A stretch of 64,000 nucleotides of DNA from Megalonaias nervosa. Its lineage: Eukaryota > Mollusca > Bivalvia > Unionida > Unionidae. The notes under the pieces are model-generated. The model was not told the origin of the DNA, ran no database searches, and was given only the letters and a program-made list of their open reading frames with translations. The stretch lies in assembly GCA_016617855.1 (NCBI GenBank), contig JAECUM010003252.1, forward strand, positions 1 through 64,000, written 5' to 3'. Shown piece after piece: positions 27,120 to 42,150 of the stretch. The position numbers and the translations under genes are program-made. Within the stretch, counting starts at the first letter, position 1. Every line of letters starts with the position of its first letter.

Positions 27120-28040
27120 TACGTTTAAAATTCCAAAATCACACGTCTTAAAACAGGGAATGGCGGGTCTTGAGTTAGACGTGTCTAATAGGGTTGAGAT
27201 GGACGTGTTTCGAGATAGAGTATAGAGTTAGGTGTGCCTTAGGATAGAACTGGATGGTGCTAGATATATCTAAGATAGAGCTCGATATAGTTAAATGTGT
27301 CACAAGATAGAACAAGATAGCGCTAGACGTGTCTTAAGACAGAGCTAGATATGTTGTATGCTAGAGCCCGACATGCCGTAAAATAGACCTAGATGTGCTT
27401 TAGGATAGAGTTATACAGATCTTAACTTGGACTTGACGTGTCGTAAAACTGAGCTAGACGTGCCTTACGAATGAACTAGATAGAATTCAACGTCTCGTAA
27501 GATAGAGTTGTACATGTTAAGACAGAGCTAGAAGTATCTTAAGATAGAGCTATATGTATTGTATTTTAGAGCTCGACGTGTCTTAAGAGAGGACAAGATG
27601 TGTCTTAAGATAGAACCTGACGTGTCTTAAGAGAGGACAAGATGTGTCTTAAGATAGAACCTGACGTGTCTTAAGAGAGGACAAGATGTGTCTTAAGATA
27701 GAACCTGACGTGTCTTAAGAGAGGACAAGATGTGTCTTAAGATAGAACCTGACGTATCTTAAGATAGAACTAGACGTATCTAAAGAGGGAGAAAGATTTG
27801 TCTTAAGACACAGCTCGACGTGTTTTAAGATAGACCTAGAAATATCTTAGGTAGGAGCTTGACGTGTCTTATAAAAGAGCTAGACATGTCTTAAGCTAAA
27901 TCACGACGTGTCTTATGACAGAAGAAGATAAATTATAAGATTGAGTGGGACTTGTCTTCTAATAGAGCAAGACATATCTTCTAATAGAGCTAGACATGTA
28001 TTCTAATAGAGCTAGACATGTCTTACGAAACCGCTCGATC
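27120..28040. repeat. Degenerate ~22-bp repeat with a 44-bp higher-order core
   Basis: Built from CTTAAGATAGARCTAGACGTGT-like units. In 27574-27755 a homogenised 44-bp double unit (GACGTGTCTTAAGAGAGGAC ... GATAGAACCT) is repeated four times almost exactly, a recent local amplification inside an old array. Confidence 0.8.
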
Positions 28041-29040
28041 TGTAAGCACTTAATGCATATCCTATGATATCTAGCAAAATGTACGTTTGAGCGAGCACGA
28101 CGACTAACGGTTTAGTAATAATAACAAGCGGTATTCAGTGACGTGTCAACCACCCAAGCAACCCGGAAAGGGTTGGGAAGGCAGGCCCAGTGGGAGTCAA
28201 AATTCCCATCAAACAACATTTTGTCTCTTGGGAGGGGAACCCAGAATTAAGTTTAGCGGGCGGGATAGGGGTGGTGGGTATAATTTGTTGCTTCGCCACT
28301 GGACGGCTATGACCGATCACAAAATATTCACAATAGTACGGATATAATTGGTACTGTGATGCAACGAAATTTCGTGCTTTTTAACGATGGATTATTAAAT
28401 ACCTTCGTTTTACTTTAAATCTATCTCCGAAAATGTATCTTTGATTTAGAAAGGGACAGCCATTTCAACAAACAAATCAGTATTTCATTTGTAAAAACCT
28501 ATAATACCCATGTTTGTGTGTATGTTTGAAAATTTTTAATTTAAAAAGAAATGAAAAATGTCGCAATTCTGGGCTTAAATCTACTCCCCGTTTGTTACTT
28601 TGGAAGTAAAATGATATTTCTAGTCTCTGAATAAATGGATCTGAAGAAAATATATCACTTGTATGCACTTAAAGAAAGTATGACAAGTTTTTAGATCCAT
28701 AGACCATTTCTCGAAATAAGGTACACAGGCATTGACATCACAGATTTTGGAATCAAAAAGAGTGTCATCAACTCATTTTTATATCTATTTCCAATTGCCA
28801 GAAACTATTTCAGCTGTTGTGAATGGTACAGTTTAGACTTTCATGCATTCAGAGCCAAACCTTTGTCTATTCCTTGTAGTGTACCAAACCAAAAGCCCCA
28901 CTAGATCCCGTGTTATGGCTCTGTGTATCATCTTGAATAGACAAAGCGACCTCGCTTCTATAGAAAATTTTCATTAAATATCTGATTTTATAATTCACGT
29001 TAAGACAGATGAACTTTACGTTTTATATGGTGCAAATGTC
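28041..29040. other. Non-coding stretch
   Basis: No gene supported. Overlapping frames at 28135-28347 on both strands have no recognisable domain. Confidence 0.35.
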
Positions 29041-30010
29041 TGTAAATAATAACCATGGTCCCATCAAACTTTAAGACCTTCATGTGCCAGTATCCTTTAA
29101 TATTTACCATGGTCCCATCAAATGGAACCGCCTGCATGTGCCTTATACACATTTATGTAAATAATTACCATGGTCCCATCAACTTGAACCACCTGCATGT
29201 GTCGTATTCACATTTATGTGAATAATTACCATTGTCACATCCAAATGAAAGGCCTTCATGTGTCAGTATCCTTTCATATTTACCATGGTCCCATCAAACT
29301 GAACATCTTGCATATGTCTTGTACACATTTATGTAAATAATCACCATGGTCACATCAAACTAAACAACCTGCACGTGCCATAGCATGTGAATAATTACCA
29401 CGGTCAAATCAATGTGAACCACTTACACGTGCCAGTTTCCGTAAATATTTACCATGTTCCCATCAAACTGAAGCACATCCACGTGCCAGTGTCTTTAAAC
29501 GAAAACACCATAGTCCCATCAAAATGGACCATCTGCGTGTGCCTTATTCACGCTATAGTGTCAGTATGTATACATCAGGGGTGCACAACCCGTGGCTCGA
29601 ACGTGTTCTGTCCGGCCCTCAGGGCAAATTAAAACAACACAGAAATCTGGCCCGTAAACAGTAATTATATTAAAGAAATTAGTGTTTGCAGCCCTCGAGT
29701 GGTCTTAGAAAATGTAATCTGGCCCTTGGCCGAAAGAGGTTGTGCTATACATGATTACCATGGTAGCATAAAAGTGAACCACCTATATGTGCCTGTGTCT
29801 GTAAATAATTATCATGGTCAACTGAACGACCTGCATTTGCCCTATCCATACAGTGACAAATATTTTCCACGGTCCCATCAGATTGCAGCACCATAACGCG
29901 TCAGTGTCGGCAAATATATACTATGGTCAAATCAAATTGAATCATTTGTGCATGCCTGTGTCTATCAATAATTACCATGTCTCACCATATTAAACCACCT
30001 GAATGTGCTC
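29041..30010. repeat. Degenerate ~60-bp tandem repeat
   Basis: Unit around TAATTACCATGGTCCCATCA followed by AACTGAACCACCTGCATGTGCC, about 14 diverged copies, interrupted at 29576-29745 by a hAT-like insertion. Confidence 0.75.
29576..29745. mobile_element. hAT-like non-autonomous insertion in the 60-bp array
   Basis: Begins CAGGGGTGCACAACCCGTGG, a typical hAT terminus, and its right end shows GGTTGTG, the inner part of the inverted terminus. The flanks share TATACAT (GTATACAT left, CTATACAT right). The outermost ~8 bp of the right terminus are missing. Confidence 0.5.
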
Positions 30011-30169
30011 TATTCACGTTATAGAAGTACTCTAGGGGTGAAGAAAATACATGGAAAAAACAATTATGCAATCAAGTTTTGCTTGCATCCAAAGTAACTT
30101 TAAATTCAAAGATATACAAACTTGTGACATAGCGATATGTATAATACGCGTAGTGTAATGAAAGAATTC

Positions 30170-30615
30170 TAGACTAAGTCTGATGTCTCCCAGTCTAAGT
30201 CTGACATATCCCAGTCTTAGTCTGATTTCTCCCAGTCTAAGACTAATGTATCCCAGTCCAAGTATGGTGTCTCCCAGTCTAAGTCTGATGTCTAACAGTC
30301 TAATAATGGTGTCTCCCAGTCTAAGTCTGTTATGTCCCAGTCTAAGTCTGATGTCTCTCAGTCTAAGTATGGTGTCTCCCAGTCTTAATCTGATATCTCC
30401 CAGTCTAAGGATGCTGTATCCCAGTATACGTCTGATGTCACACAGTCTAATTCTGATGTCTCCCAGTTCTAGTCTGATATCTCCCAATCTAAGTCTGATA
30501 TCTCTCAGTCTAAGTATGGTGTATACCAGTTTTAGTCTGATGTCTCCCAGTCTAAGACTGATGTCTCCCAGTCTAAGTATGGTGTATTCCAGTTTAAGTG
30601 TGATTTCTCACACCT
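30170..30615. repeat. 21-bp minisatellite
   Basis: Unit CCCAGTCTAAGTCTGATGTCT with substitutions, about 20 copies. The period divisible by three keeps both strands open (151 and 162 codons); these frames are not considered genes. Confidence 0.9.
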
Positions 30616-31089
30616 TTAATGAGAAACACATTGTATTTCACAGCCTTGATTTGCTTGAAAAGTACACATAATAATTAATTTGTTTACATATTCATTGACA
30701 TGCTTTCAAAAATAATTAATATAAAGCATTTAGGATGCTTATTTACGAGAACAACGTGTTCATTATGGAATTTTCCCTTTTATTCTATCCAGGGCAGTTT
30801 ATTTATCCTAATACATGCATTCCAACAAAAACCTTCAAGTTAAGGTCACTCTCAAGTGTCTCATATCGTTTTAATTTACAACATACTGGTTATACCACTG
30901 AAAGTAATGATCTGCACGCGTCATGGAATAATAATCCTTGAATTTGCGGGAGGCAGTTGCCTACACTTTTGTCTTCCTAACTTGTCAGTGATCTGTTAAT
31001 GTTAACTGTGTTAGTTACTTCTAATGGCCTAAAACACAAAACTAGATGCTAAAACAATATTGTACGTGAATATATTCTTGGCAACAAGA

Positions 31090-31360
31090 TTCATGATGTT
31101 AATATGTTATCTAGGTAATGCAATCTAATATATCTACAAGGACGTGGAAATGTTATCTAGGTAATGCAATTCTACAAGGACGTGGAAATGTTATTAGGTA
31201 ATGCAATATAATATATCTACTGTGACGTAGAAATGCGATCTAGGTAATGGAATATAATATATCTGCTGTGACGTGGAAATGTTATTTAGGTAATGTAATC
31301 TAATATATCATCTATGACGTGGAAATGTTATCTAGGTAACGCAGTCTAATATATCTACGA
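31090..31360. repeat. ~46-58 bp tandem repeat, about 5-6 copies
   Basis: Unit GACGTGGAAATGTTATCTAGG followed by TAATGCAATCTAATATATCTAC; the copies differ by small deletions. Confidence 0.8.
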
Positions 31361-31446
31361 AATTTTCTACAGTATCACTATGTATCAAAGTATATTGTTT
31401 AGAAGCAATATTTCGAACTGATTTTATCAAAAGTGCAATTCAACGG

Positions 31447-31512
31447 ACTGGCCAAGGCTCAAAGGCGTTGCATCTCAGAGGATCAATGTTCGATTCCATT
31501 TAGAGCCAATGT
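31447..31512 (+). mobile_element. tRNA-like SINE head
   Basis: Contains TGGCCAAGGCTCAAAGGCG (A-box-like) and GTTCGATTCC (B box) with a spacing like tRNA, but no closed cloverleaf. Confidence 0.4.
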
Positions 31513-31683
31513 TAAGAAACACATATTGCCTACTAAAGTGTGCTAGTATTTCAAAGGTCAGAAGAAGAAAAAAAGAACTTTCGGTCAAATTTTGTTAGAA
31601 ATGTGCACACACACAAATCAACCTTAAGGTTATAAAAGCAAATAGAATCCCTCAATTTACGGAAGAATTCGCATGAACGTAAA

Positions 31684-31742
<59 letters not shown>
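31684..31742. repeat. (TA)n microsatellite
   Basis: About 29 TA units. Confidence 0.95.
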
Positions 31743-31749
<7 letters not shown>

Positions 31750-33770
31750 TTGAGTGTTACTGCGTATTAATCGTCATATAGCTCCCACACTGTATGTACC
31801 ATCACAGAGCTCATACACTTAAGTATCACCATAGAGCTCCCACACTTTATGTACCATCATATAGCTCCCACACTGTATGTACCAGCTCACACACTTAAGT
31901 ATCACCACAGAGCTCCCACACTTTATGTACCATCATATAGCTCCCACACTGTATGTATCATCACAGAGTTTACACAGTAAAGTATCGCCATAGAGCTCCA
32001 ACACTGTATGTACAATCATAGAGCTCACACACTTAAGTATTGCCATAGAGCTCTCACACTTTATGTACCATCATATAGCTCACACTGTATGTACCATCAC
32101 AGAGCTCACACACTTAAGTATCACCATAGAGCTCCCACACTTTATGTATCATCATATAGCTCCCACACTTAAGTATCACCATAGAGCTCCCACACTTTAT
32201 ATACCATCATATAGCTCCCACACTGTACGTACCATCACAGAGCTCACACACTTAAGTATCACTATAGAGCTCCCACATTTTATGTACCGTCATATAGCTC
32301 CCACACTGTACGTACCATCACAGAGCTCCCAAACTTACGTATCACCATATAGCTCCCACACTGTATGTACCACATGTAGCTCCCACATTTTATGTACCAT
32401 CCTACAACTCCCACACTTTATGTAACATCATATAATTTTGACACTTTATGTACCATCAAATACCTCCCACGCTTTACGCACCATGATAGAGCTCCCACAC
32501 ATTTTGTACCGTCATATAGCTCCTAGACTTGATGTACCATCCGATAGCTCGCACACGTTATGTACCATCACATAACTTTGACACTTTATGTAGCATCATA
32601 TAGCTCCAACATTGTATGTACAGGTTTGACACTTTGTGTACCATCATATAGCCCCTCTCACGTTATGTACCATCATATAGTTTTGACAATTTATGTACCA
32701 TCAAATAGCTCCCAAGCTTTATGTACCATCATAGAGCTCTCACACTTTATGTACCATTATACAGCTCCCAGACTTGATGTACCATGATATAGTTTTGACA
32801 CTTTAAGTGCCATCATATATCTTTGACATGTTATGTATCATCATATAGTTCCGACACTTTATCTACCATCATATTGTTTCTTCACATTGTGTACTATCAT
32901 CATATAGCTCCCACGCCTTATGTCCCACCATATAGCTTCCATAATTTATGTACCATCATATACCTCCCACATTTTATGTATCATCACACAACTTCCACAC
33001 TTTACCATCAAATAGCTCGCACACTTTATGTGCCATCATATATCTTTGCCGCTTTATGTACCATCATACAGCTCCCACATTTTAATGTACCGTCAGATAG
33101 CTTTGACACTTTGTTTACCATCATATAGCCCCAACGCTTTATGTACCATGATATAGTTTTGAAACTTTTTGTACCATCATAGAGTTCCCACATTTTATGT
33201 ACCGTCATATAGCTCCTACACTTTATGTACCATCATATAGCTCCCACACTTTATGTACCATCATATAGCTTTGATATCTCAAGTACCATCTTATAGCACC
33301 CAAACTGAATGTACCATCATATAGCTCCAACGCTTTATGTACCATCATATAGCTCCCAAATTTTAAGCACCATCATATAGGTTTGACACTTTTTGTGTAC
33401 CATCATATAGCCACCACACCACTTGTTCCATCATATAGTATTGACACTTAAATGTACCATCATATAGCTCCCAAACTTGATGTACCGTCATATACCACCC
33501 ATACTTTATGTACCATCATAGATCTATCTCATTTTAAGTATCATCATATAGCTCCCACATCTTACGTACCATCATGTAGAACACACGTTTTATGTATCAT
33601 CATATAGCTTTGACACGCAATGTACCATCATATAGCTTTGACACTGTGTAAGATCATATAGCTCTCACACTTTGTTGACACTCTATGTACCATCACATAG
33701 CTTTGACATGTATGTACCATCATACAACTCACGCTTTATATACTACCATGTAACCTGATACACTGCGTAC
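31750..33770. repeat. 28-bp minisatellite, about 2 kb
   Basis: Unit ATAGCTCCCACACTTTATGT followed by ACCATCAT, roughly 70 diverged copies. A subset carries TTTGACACTTT in place of CTCCCACACTTT, giving two intermixed unit types. Confidence 0.92.
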
Positions 33771-35246
<1,476 letters not shown>

Positions 35247-36011
35247 CAGACGGAGAGACAAAGAGAGAGTAGTATATGTTATTTGACAATACAAATGTAA
35301 GACGAGATTGGTAAAAATCAAAAGTGTTCAATACCCTTAGCGGAGCATTGCAATATAATGTATTGATAACAAACGTAGTTTATTCTTGAGTCTATCTGAT
35401 GTTTCCATATGCTGTAAATAAATACACAGGCACAATATATTTCATTTCGATGTTAGCAATCAAACTGAAAAACGTATAACAAGTGCCAACGATAATGAGG
35501 TCGCAGGTGAGTTACGTGGTAATGTTCAATACATTTGTGCAAATAGTACTCTGCTGTTATCTTAATACAATATATATATAAGTAAATATAAAAAATGAAT
35601 AAAGGCTATTTCGAAATTAAAGGACCATAAATAGCATGATTACCTGTATTGCTTAAATTTGTTTAGTACAAATGATGTATTAAATGCTTACATTAAAAAT
35701 AAATGTGACTTAATTAATGAACCATGACCAAAAAGTGGTGTGTCCTTATGAATACCATAATTTACGTCATTGTAATAATTATCAAAGCTAGATATAGAGG
35801 TAACAATGTTATTAAACATTTATGATAAATCTGGAACGTACAATATAAACTATCAATGTTTCTTCTTTCCAAACAACCATGGAAAGTAATAAAGAGCGAA
35901 GAGAAAAAATCAGTAAAAAAGAAATACGTTGTTACATAAATGAAAAAGAAGTAAAGGATGATAATATAGGAGATCACTGCCATGCAGTCTGGGAAATATC
36001 GTGGAGCAGCA

Positions 36012-36175
36012 CACAGTAAATGCTGTTGATGTTGTTGTTGTTTGGAGTTTAACGCTATTTTTCAGCACATGATAGGCTATTCATGGCGGCCAATATAACT
36101 AGTGGAGGAAGAACTAGGGAACACCTCTGTTAGAACCACCGACCGACGGGAAGCTACTGGCAAGCTTTTTCAAAT
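36012..36175 (-). mobile_element. SINE, 3' part
   Basis: On the minus strand it contains TTCTTCCTCCACTAGTTATA, then CCGCCATGAATAGCCTATCA and ends in AAACTCCAAACAACAAC. The same tail occurs in the SINE at 51701-51895 and in those near 48540 and 48970. Confidence 0.55.
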
Positions 36176-36186
36176 ATAGACTTTTA

Positions 36187-36618
36187 TTACCTGTATTGAA
36201 TCGCTCTGGTATACTTACACCTGTATTGAATCACTCTGATATACTTATACCTGTATTGAATCAGTCTGGTATACTTATACCTGTATTGAATCACTCTGAT
36301 ATACTTATACCTGTATTGAATCACCTTGTTATACTTATACCTGATATACTTATACCTGTATTGAATCAGTCTGATATACTTATGCCTGTATTGAATCACT
36401 CTGATATACTTATACCTGTATTGAATCACTCTGGTATACTTATACCTATATTGAATCACTCTGGTATTTTTATACCTGTGTTGCATCACTCTGATATACT
36501 TATACCTGTATTGAATCACCTTGTTATACTTATACCTGTATTGCATCACTTTGAAATACTTATACCTGTATTTAATCACCTTGTTATACTTATACCTGTA
36601 TTGAATCACTATGGTGTA
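36187..36618. repeat. 30-bp minisatellite, about 14 copies
   Basis: Unit ATACTTATACCTGTATTGAA followed by TCACTCTGAT, with one internal deletion near 36340. Both strands stay open because of the period; the frames are not genes. Confidence 0.92.
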
Positions 36619-37650
36619 TAGTCAAACTTCATTGAGCGTTCTTTTTTTAAATAGACTAAAAAGGAACCAGTTAATCATTTGTTCAAGAAACACGAGTTAA
36701 CTGGAGGATAACCTTAAGTCAGCTAAAGTGTTCATTCAACAATACTGGCTTGAGCAAAATTGATTTGTTTATGTACAAGTGTTACTATATGGTCTACAGT
36801 AATCTGAGTGTGCCAATGATCTGTGTTTAAAATGGATGTTTTATCAAAGCATTACTGTCAATCAGAATTGGAAGGATGGTTGGAAATTGGAGTGTAGGGA
36901 CTCATGACTATAGCATTCTACATATCTTTGCAAAACCATTGATAATACCAAAAATACTGTATACAAATATTAGGGTTTTTTTAAAAAAATATTTTGCTTA
37001 TTTGTTGTTATTGAAACAGAGCTCATAATTAATCATAACACCTAATTAATATATATCGTGTTCTTTGAAACAGCCAGTATAGGCATGAAGGCTGATGGAA
37101 TATTTAAACGTGATTTTATACGAATCACATAAAACCTTTCTATCTATCGACGTGGAGTGGGGTGAGGGCATTAACTGTCATTAATCTTCCTCCCCGTTAG
37201 GGGCGCTCCACAGATATCACTTACTCTGACAGAGTGAAAAGTGTAAAGTGAAATTGTTTGCATTTGCAACATGCACAAGGAAGGAAATGTTGGCATACGT
37301 CGATACTTTCATGTTCTCTGGCTGAAATGTATTTTCATGCTGTAGTTGTGAAAATTGTGCATGATCTAAGCACGCGTCTGGATCAAAATGGCTGCCCTCC
37401 CCCCCAACCACCACCACCTGTCCTCAATAGATCAGCCTGAACTACATACTAACTTTAGCACGTATTACGCAATACCAAAACCTGAAAGTACAATGAACGA
37501 ATTAGAAAATATAGTTTTAAAAAAGTGTTTTTTTAAGAAATGGTATCGGCTCGTTTTCTTATTTACAATTCACTTCTGAAGTCAGGAAGTGATAATGACC
37601 AAGCGGAGTTGGAGATTTAAAAAAAAAAAAAAGCATATCTGAAGTATGGT
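36619..37650. other. Non-coding stretch
   Basis: No gene or repeat supported. Short overlapping frames at 37217-37440 on both strands have no recognisable domain. Confidence 0.35.
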
Positions 37651-37654
37651 CAAG

Positions 37655-38220
37655 CTTTGAGAACAAAATTAAACCCCTCAATCATACATCAAAATAAATG
37701 GAATTAACGTTAATGAATTAATGAGAACTAAATTAAACCCCTCAATCATACACCAAAATAAATGGAATTAATGTTAATGAATTAATGAGAACTAAATTAA
37801 ACCCCTCAATCATACACCAAAATAAATGGAATTAATGTTAATGAATTAATGAGAACTAAATTAAACCCCTCAATCATACACCAAAATAAATGAAATTAAT
37901 GTTAATGAAAAAATGAGAACTAAATTAAACCCCTCAATCATACACCAAAATAAATGGAATTAATGTTAATGAATTAATGAGAACTAAATTAAACCCCTCA
38001 ATCATACACCAAAATAAATGGAATTAATGTTAATGAATTAATGAGAACTAAATTAAACCCCTCAATCGTACACCAAAATAAATGGAATTAATGTTAATGA
38101 ATTAATGAGAACTAAATTAAACCCCTCAATCATACACCAAAATAAATGGAATTAATGTTAATGAATTAATGAGAACTAAATTAAACCCCTCAATCATACA
38201 CCAAAATAAATGGAATTAAT
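37655..38220. repeat. 64-bp minisatellite, about 9 near-identical copies
   Basis: Unit GAGAACTAAATTAAACCCCT, then CAATCATACACCAAAATAAATGG and AATTAATGTTAATGAATTAAT. The copies differ at very few positions, so the array is young. Confidence 0.95.
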
Positions 38221-38357
38221 GTTCTTTCAACAGTACCTAAAATATATAGCCAGGGCATACCAGTGTAGAAAACGTGGGAAATAAATGGAATTAATGTTCT
38301 TTCAACAGTACCTAAAATATATAGCCAGGGCATACCAGTGTAGAAAACGTGGGAAAT
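38206..38357. repeat. 75-bp exact tandem duplication
   Basis: Segment GTTCTTTCAACAGTACCTAA ... GTAGAAAACGTGGGAAATAAA occurs twice in succession directly after the 64-bp array and shares its ATAAATGGAATTAATG end, so array and flank were duplicated together. Confidence 0.85.
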
Positions 38358-38461
38358 TCATTTTCTTTAAAAGTTAAGCCCAAAGGAAATTATGAAACTC
38401 TTGAGAGTCACCTTGAAACAAATATGAAAATGTGTGCAATCGCGTTTTCTTTTTATATGGC

Positions 38462-38800
38462 AAATTAGCATTAATGTTATGGTAAAATGGTACATTATCA
38501 TTGATGTTATGGTAAAATAGAACATTAGCATTGACGTTATGATAGAATGATACATTAGCATTGGTGTTATGGTAAAATGGTACATTAGCATTAATGTTAT
38601 GATAGAATGGTACATTAGCATTGATGTTAGGGTAAAATGGTGCATAAACATCGATGTTATGATAGAATGGTACATTAACATTGATGTTATGGCAAAATGG
38701 TACATTAGCATTGAAGTTATGGTAAAATGGTACATTAGCATTAATGTTATGGTATAGAATGGTAAAATGGTACATTGGCATTGATGTTATGGTAGAATTT
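38462..38800. repeat. 30-bp minisatellite, about 11 copies
   Basis: Unit GGTAAAATGGTACATTAGCA followed by TTGATGTTAT. Open on both strands because of the period. Confidence 0.9.
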
Positions 38801-39931
38801 TACATGAGATTTGATGCTATGAGAATGATACATTATGCCTATGTTGTTCCTGATTGCGCAAAATGCCTTGTGGATGTATTGTGTGTGCAATGACCTTAAT
38901 TAAGGTGAAACTATAAGTCTTAGAAAAGTAAAGACAACTAAAACTGTTGCATTAAGTGAAACAAAACTATAACACAAATATTTCTTTTCATTTATTTGTA
39001 ACAAAAATAAGGAAAAAATGATGACAAATCAGATTTACCATCTTCTTGATATTAGTGCTAGAAGAATTAGCAGATATTTTACCCTTTGAACTTTGACCTC
39101 CATAAACCTGATTTGTTCAATCCCTGTTCAAACTGTACATTGTGTTAGTGACATCTCAAGGATAAGTGTGGCGAGTTTCAGGTTCCTGTCTATTAGCATA
39201 ATACTGGTTGCTAAGTTTATAAATTGTGATGTACATTGTAAAAATAACTTACTTTGCACCATGGGAGTTCGAACTGGGCTTGTGTGGGACTTTGCTATAA
39301 ATGAATAATGTTTTGTGAAAGAAATACATGAGTATTACTCAAAAGAATGGTGTTAAGATGCTTTGAACGTAAATATTTCAGCTATACAATCAAAATTAGA
39401 TCATACCATATTAATACCTGTGTGGTCTTAATATAAGGGGACCCATCCATATATATTACGTACTTCTTTCAGAGTGACAGGTTTAATGCGAAGTTGTCTG
39501 CATTAACAACACGCACAGTGGAGAGAATGTTGGTATACCTCTATACTACTTACATGTACTGTGGCTGAAATTTCTTGACATGTTATGAAAGTTTTGCATG
39601 ATGTAAGTTTGTGTTTGCATAGACTTTGAGACACAAATAGGAACCCACATGGTTTCCTTTAATTGGTTAATTTTAGTTGACACATACACAGTATGTGACA
39701 AATGTGCCATTGAATGGCGAAAAGTGTCTATACAGTTATTTAAAGATTTTTAAATAAGGCTTTCCTGCATTTTTTATGATCTAAAGAAAGAATAATAGAA
39801 ACGTGTCATTTGTATTGTGTCGAGTTTCAAAGGCAACTGATAAAATTCGGAATGACCATTAAGATAATGACAAAAGAATATAAAATTATACATTCTTTCA
39901 TTAATATGGATACATTCAACCAGTTACTATA

Positions 39932-39996
<65 letters not shown>

Positions 39997-41755
39997 CAGT
40001 ATAAATACTTAATGACTACTTTAAAAAAAAACTGTATCCCCGTTGGGGGAGGTCCCTCAAAAAACCTGCCTACTTTGGCAATTCATCTTCCAATTTTAAA
40101 TATAATGAAAGGTCATATGTATATGATTGTGTATTTATTACATATCCCATTTTCATACGTGCAATTTTTTAAATGTTTGTTTTTTTGTTTTTTTTTTTTA
40201 TGCATACTTTAAAAGAAATGAATTAAGGTAATTGGCGTTTGGTGAAAGATATTTTACAACGCTCTGAAAAAACCTAATGTACGCAACCAGGGCTAGGCCT
40301 AAATATAAACTGGGCAGTTGAGTCAACGGTCTGTCTGCAATGCAGATAAGGTGATATACTCTTTAGCTTTGAACTTTTCAAAATCTTGTATGGGACATCT
40401 AAATGGATTTAAACTGCAGTCACAAGCAAGTGAATTTTTTCCTTCCTTCTCAAATGGAACATAGGTTTTGGATCAGTAAGTAATGCTTTTCCTGACACCC
40501 TACATGCTGAATACTCACACTTTATTTCTAAATATATTTCATGTTAAATTATACAGACTAATAATAGTTAAATAGATTCAGCCTTATAGAGAAAGCTCAT
40601 TGATTTGTAGTACTTTGAAACCTTCTAATTTTGATTTCATTTAATACAAGAAATTATTGATGTGTGTAAGGTGATAATTGAAGTACATGATTTTTTTTTT
40701 TTTTTTCAGAAAACGAAGATTCGATCTCTTTTTAACATATGGACTAGATTTTTAGTATTCATTTTAATATTTTAACAAGAAAATTCCAAACAATATTTAT
40801 AGGTAACTGCATTTGTATGGAAAAATATGAACGTTTTTTTTCTGAACAATGCTGCACGACGTTAGGAGCACAGTATTACTCAGAAAAATGAATTCATATA
40901 TTTTCCATTCAGATGTAGTAGCTGGATAATAAAAAGAACACACTACAAGAAACAAAATAATTAAATTTATGCTGGATTCCAAAGGCAATGCACAGCTGTA
41001 GTTTCAATAATACACAGTAACAGTATTCATGCGCACATAAAACAGACCAGCGACCTTTGAACTTGGTTCAGTCATTCGTTTAAGGAAGAAATATCCTTTT
41101 GGTCTACTTAAAACTGAAATTTGGTGTCATAGTATAAATTAATGCGCCTTGAAACAACATTTCCAGTTGGTCTGGAATAGATCGATTTGTTTCTCTGTCG
41201 ATCCAGCTATATAATGCTTTTCTATTTGTGACGACTGGATTTATTAACTGGGTCAATTACGTACAATGTACATATTACTGGGAGACTGACCTTGTTGCAG
41301 CTGCACAACTGTTTCTGTTCTGTCATTGATTGCTTGGAATAATTGGGTAGGAAATTTGAATTCTTTTAATTGAAATTCTCAGAAAGACGCAGGATTAAAT
41401 ATTATTTGCAATGGAATAACACACTTATTTCGTTTTTGAGAGCAGTAAGGAAAACTGCGATTTCTGTTGGAAATGTAGTCGAAATTACAGTACAATTTCG
41501 CGGTTTGGATCAATGTTTGGAACCCAAGTAATTCTGATTGGCAGAAATAATTAACAAAGTTCATTTTGGGGAAATGCAAGACGCATAAAAGTAAGTATAT
41601 TTATTGCCATTGATATTACCTGCTAAAGACGACATATGTTTATGCCCAGTTACTTGCATACCCTTTATTGGAGGGACAACAGCTATTTACTTGACATTTA
41701 TAACTTGTATCCCTACTATACATCCAAATATTTTTTCTCTATTATGACTCTATCG
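38801..41755. other. AT-rich non-coding stretch
   Basis: Trinucleotide runs (TTA)n(GTA)n lie at about 39928-39996. No gene supported. Confidence 0.4.
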
Positions 41756-42150
41756 TATTAAAGTAAATAATAGAAAAAAGTGAGAAGCAACAAGCTTTGT
41801 GAAATTCAGCAAATAATTAATTTCCCTTGAATATAAAATGAAATATAAAGATAACTGATGGTATTGCTTAATAAATCCCAAATAATCATAGAATTTCTAA
41901 CACAAGTGTTAATGATTAAAGTTCTGAATAAACATTAGAGGTATTCCGAAGTAAATTATCCAACGCTGGAAGTGTTGATATTACTGTGGTGTCCTGTATC
42001 GTAGTGATGTGCTAACAGTCTTTTGTTAGATCACAATAATAAAATCCAAGAACATATCTTTATTTGAAATTTTACTATTAATCTAAGTCTATTTCCAAGA
42101 ATGTTATTTATTACAAATCTAATAAATCTAAGCTCCTGCGCCTGCTACAT
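41756..42150 (+). mobile_element. Diverged fragment of the LTR-like family
   Basis: Shares AGCAACAAGCTTTGTGAAAT, then AATAATTAATTTCCCT and the downstream order of motifs with the copies at 804 and 60290. Its ends cannot be fixed. Confidence 0.5.

Noticed and set aside
30032..30671. Long frames on both strands with LGDIRLRL / SPSLSLM repeats
   Set aside because: By-product of a 21-bp minisatellite.
31750..33770. CRISPR-like array
   Set aside because: The 28-bp units follow each other without unique spacers and diverge gradually; the DNA is animal.
36187..36621. Frames of about 140 codons on both strands
   Set aside because: By-product of a 30-bp minisatellite.
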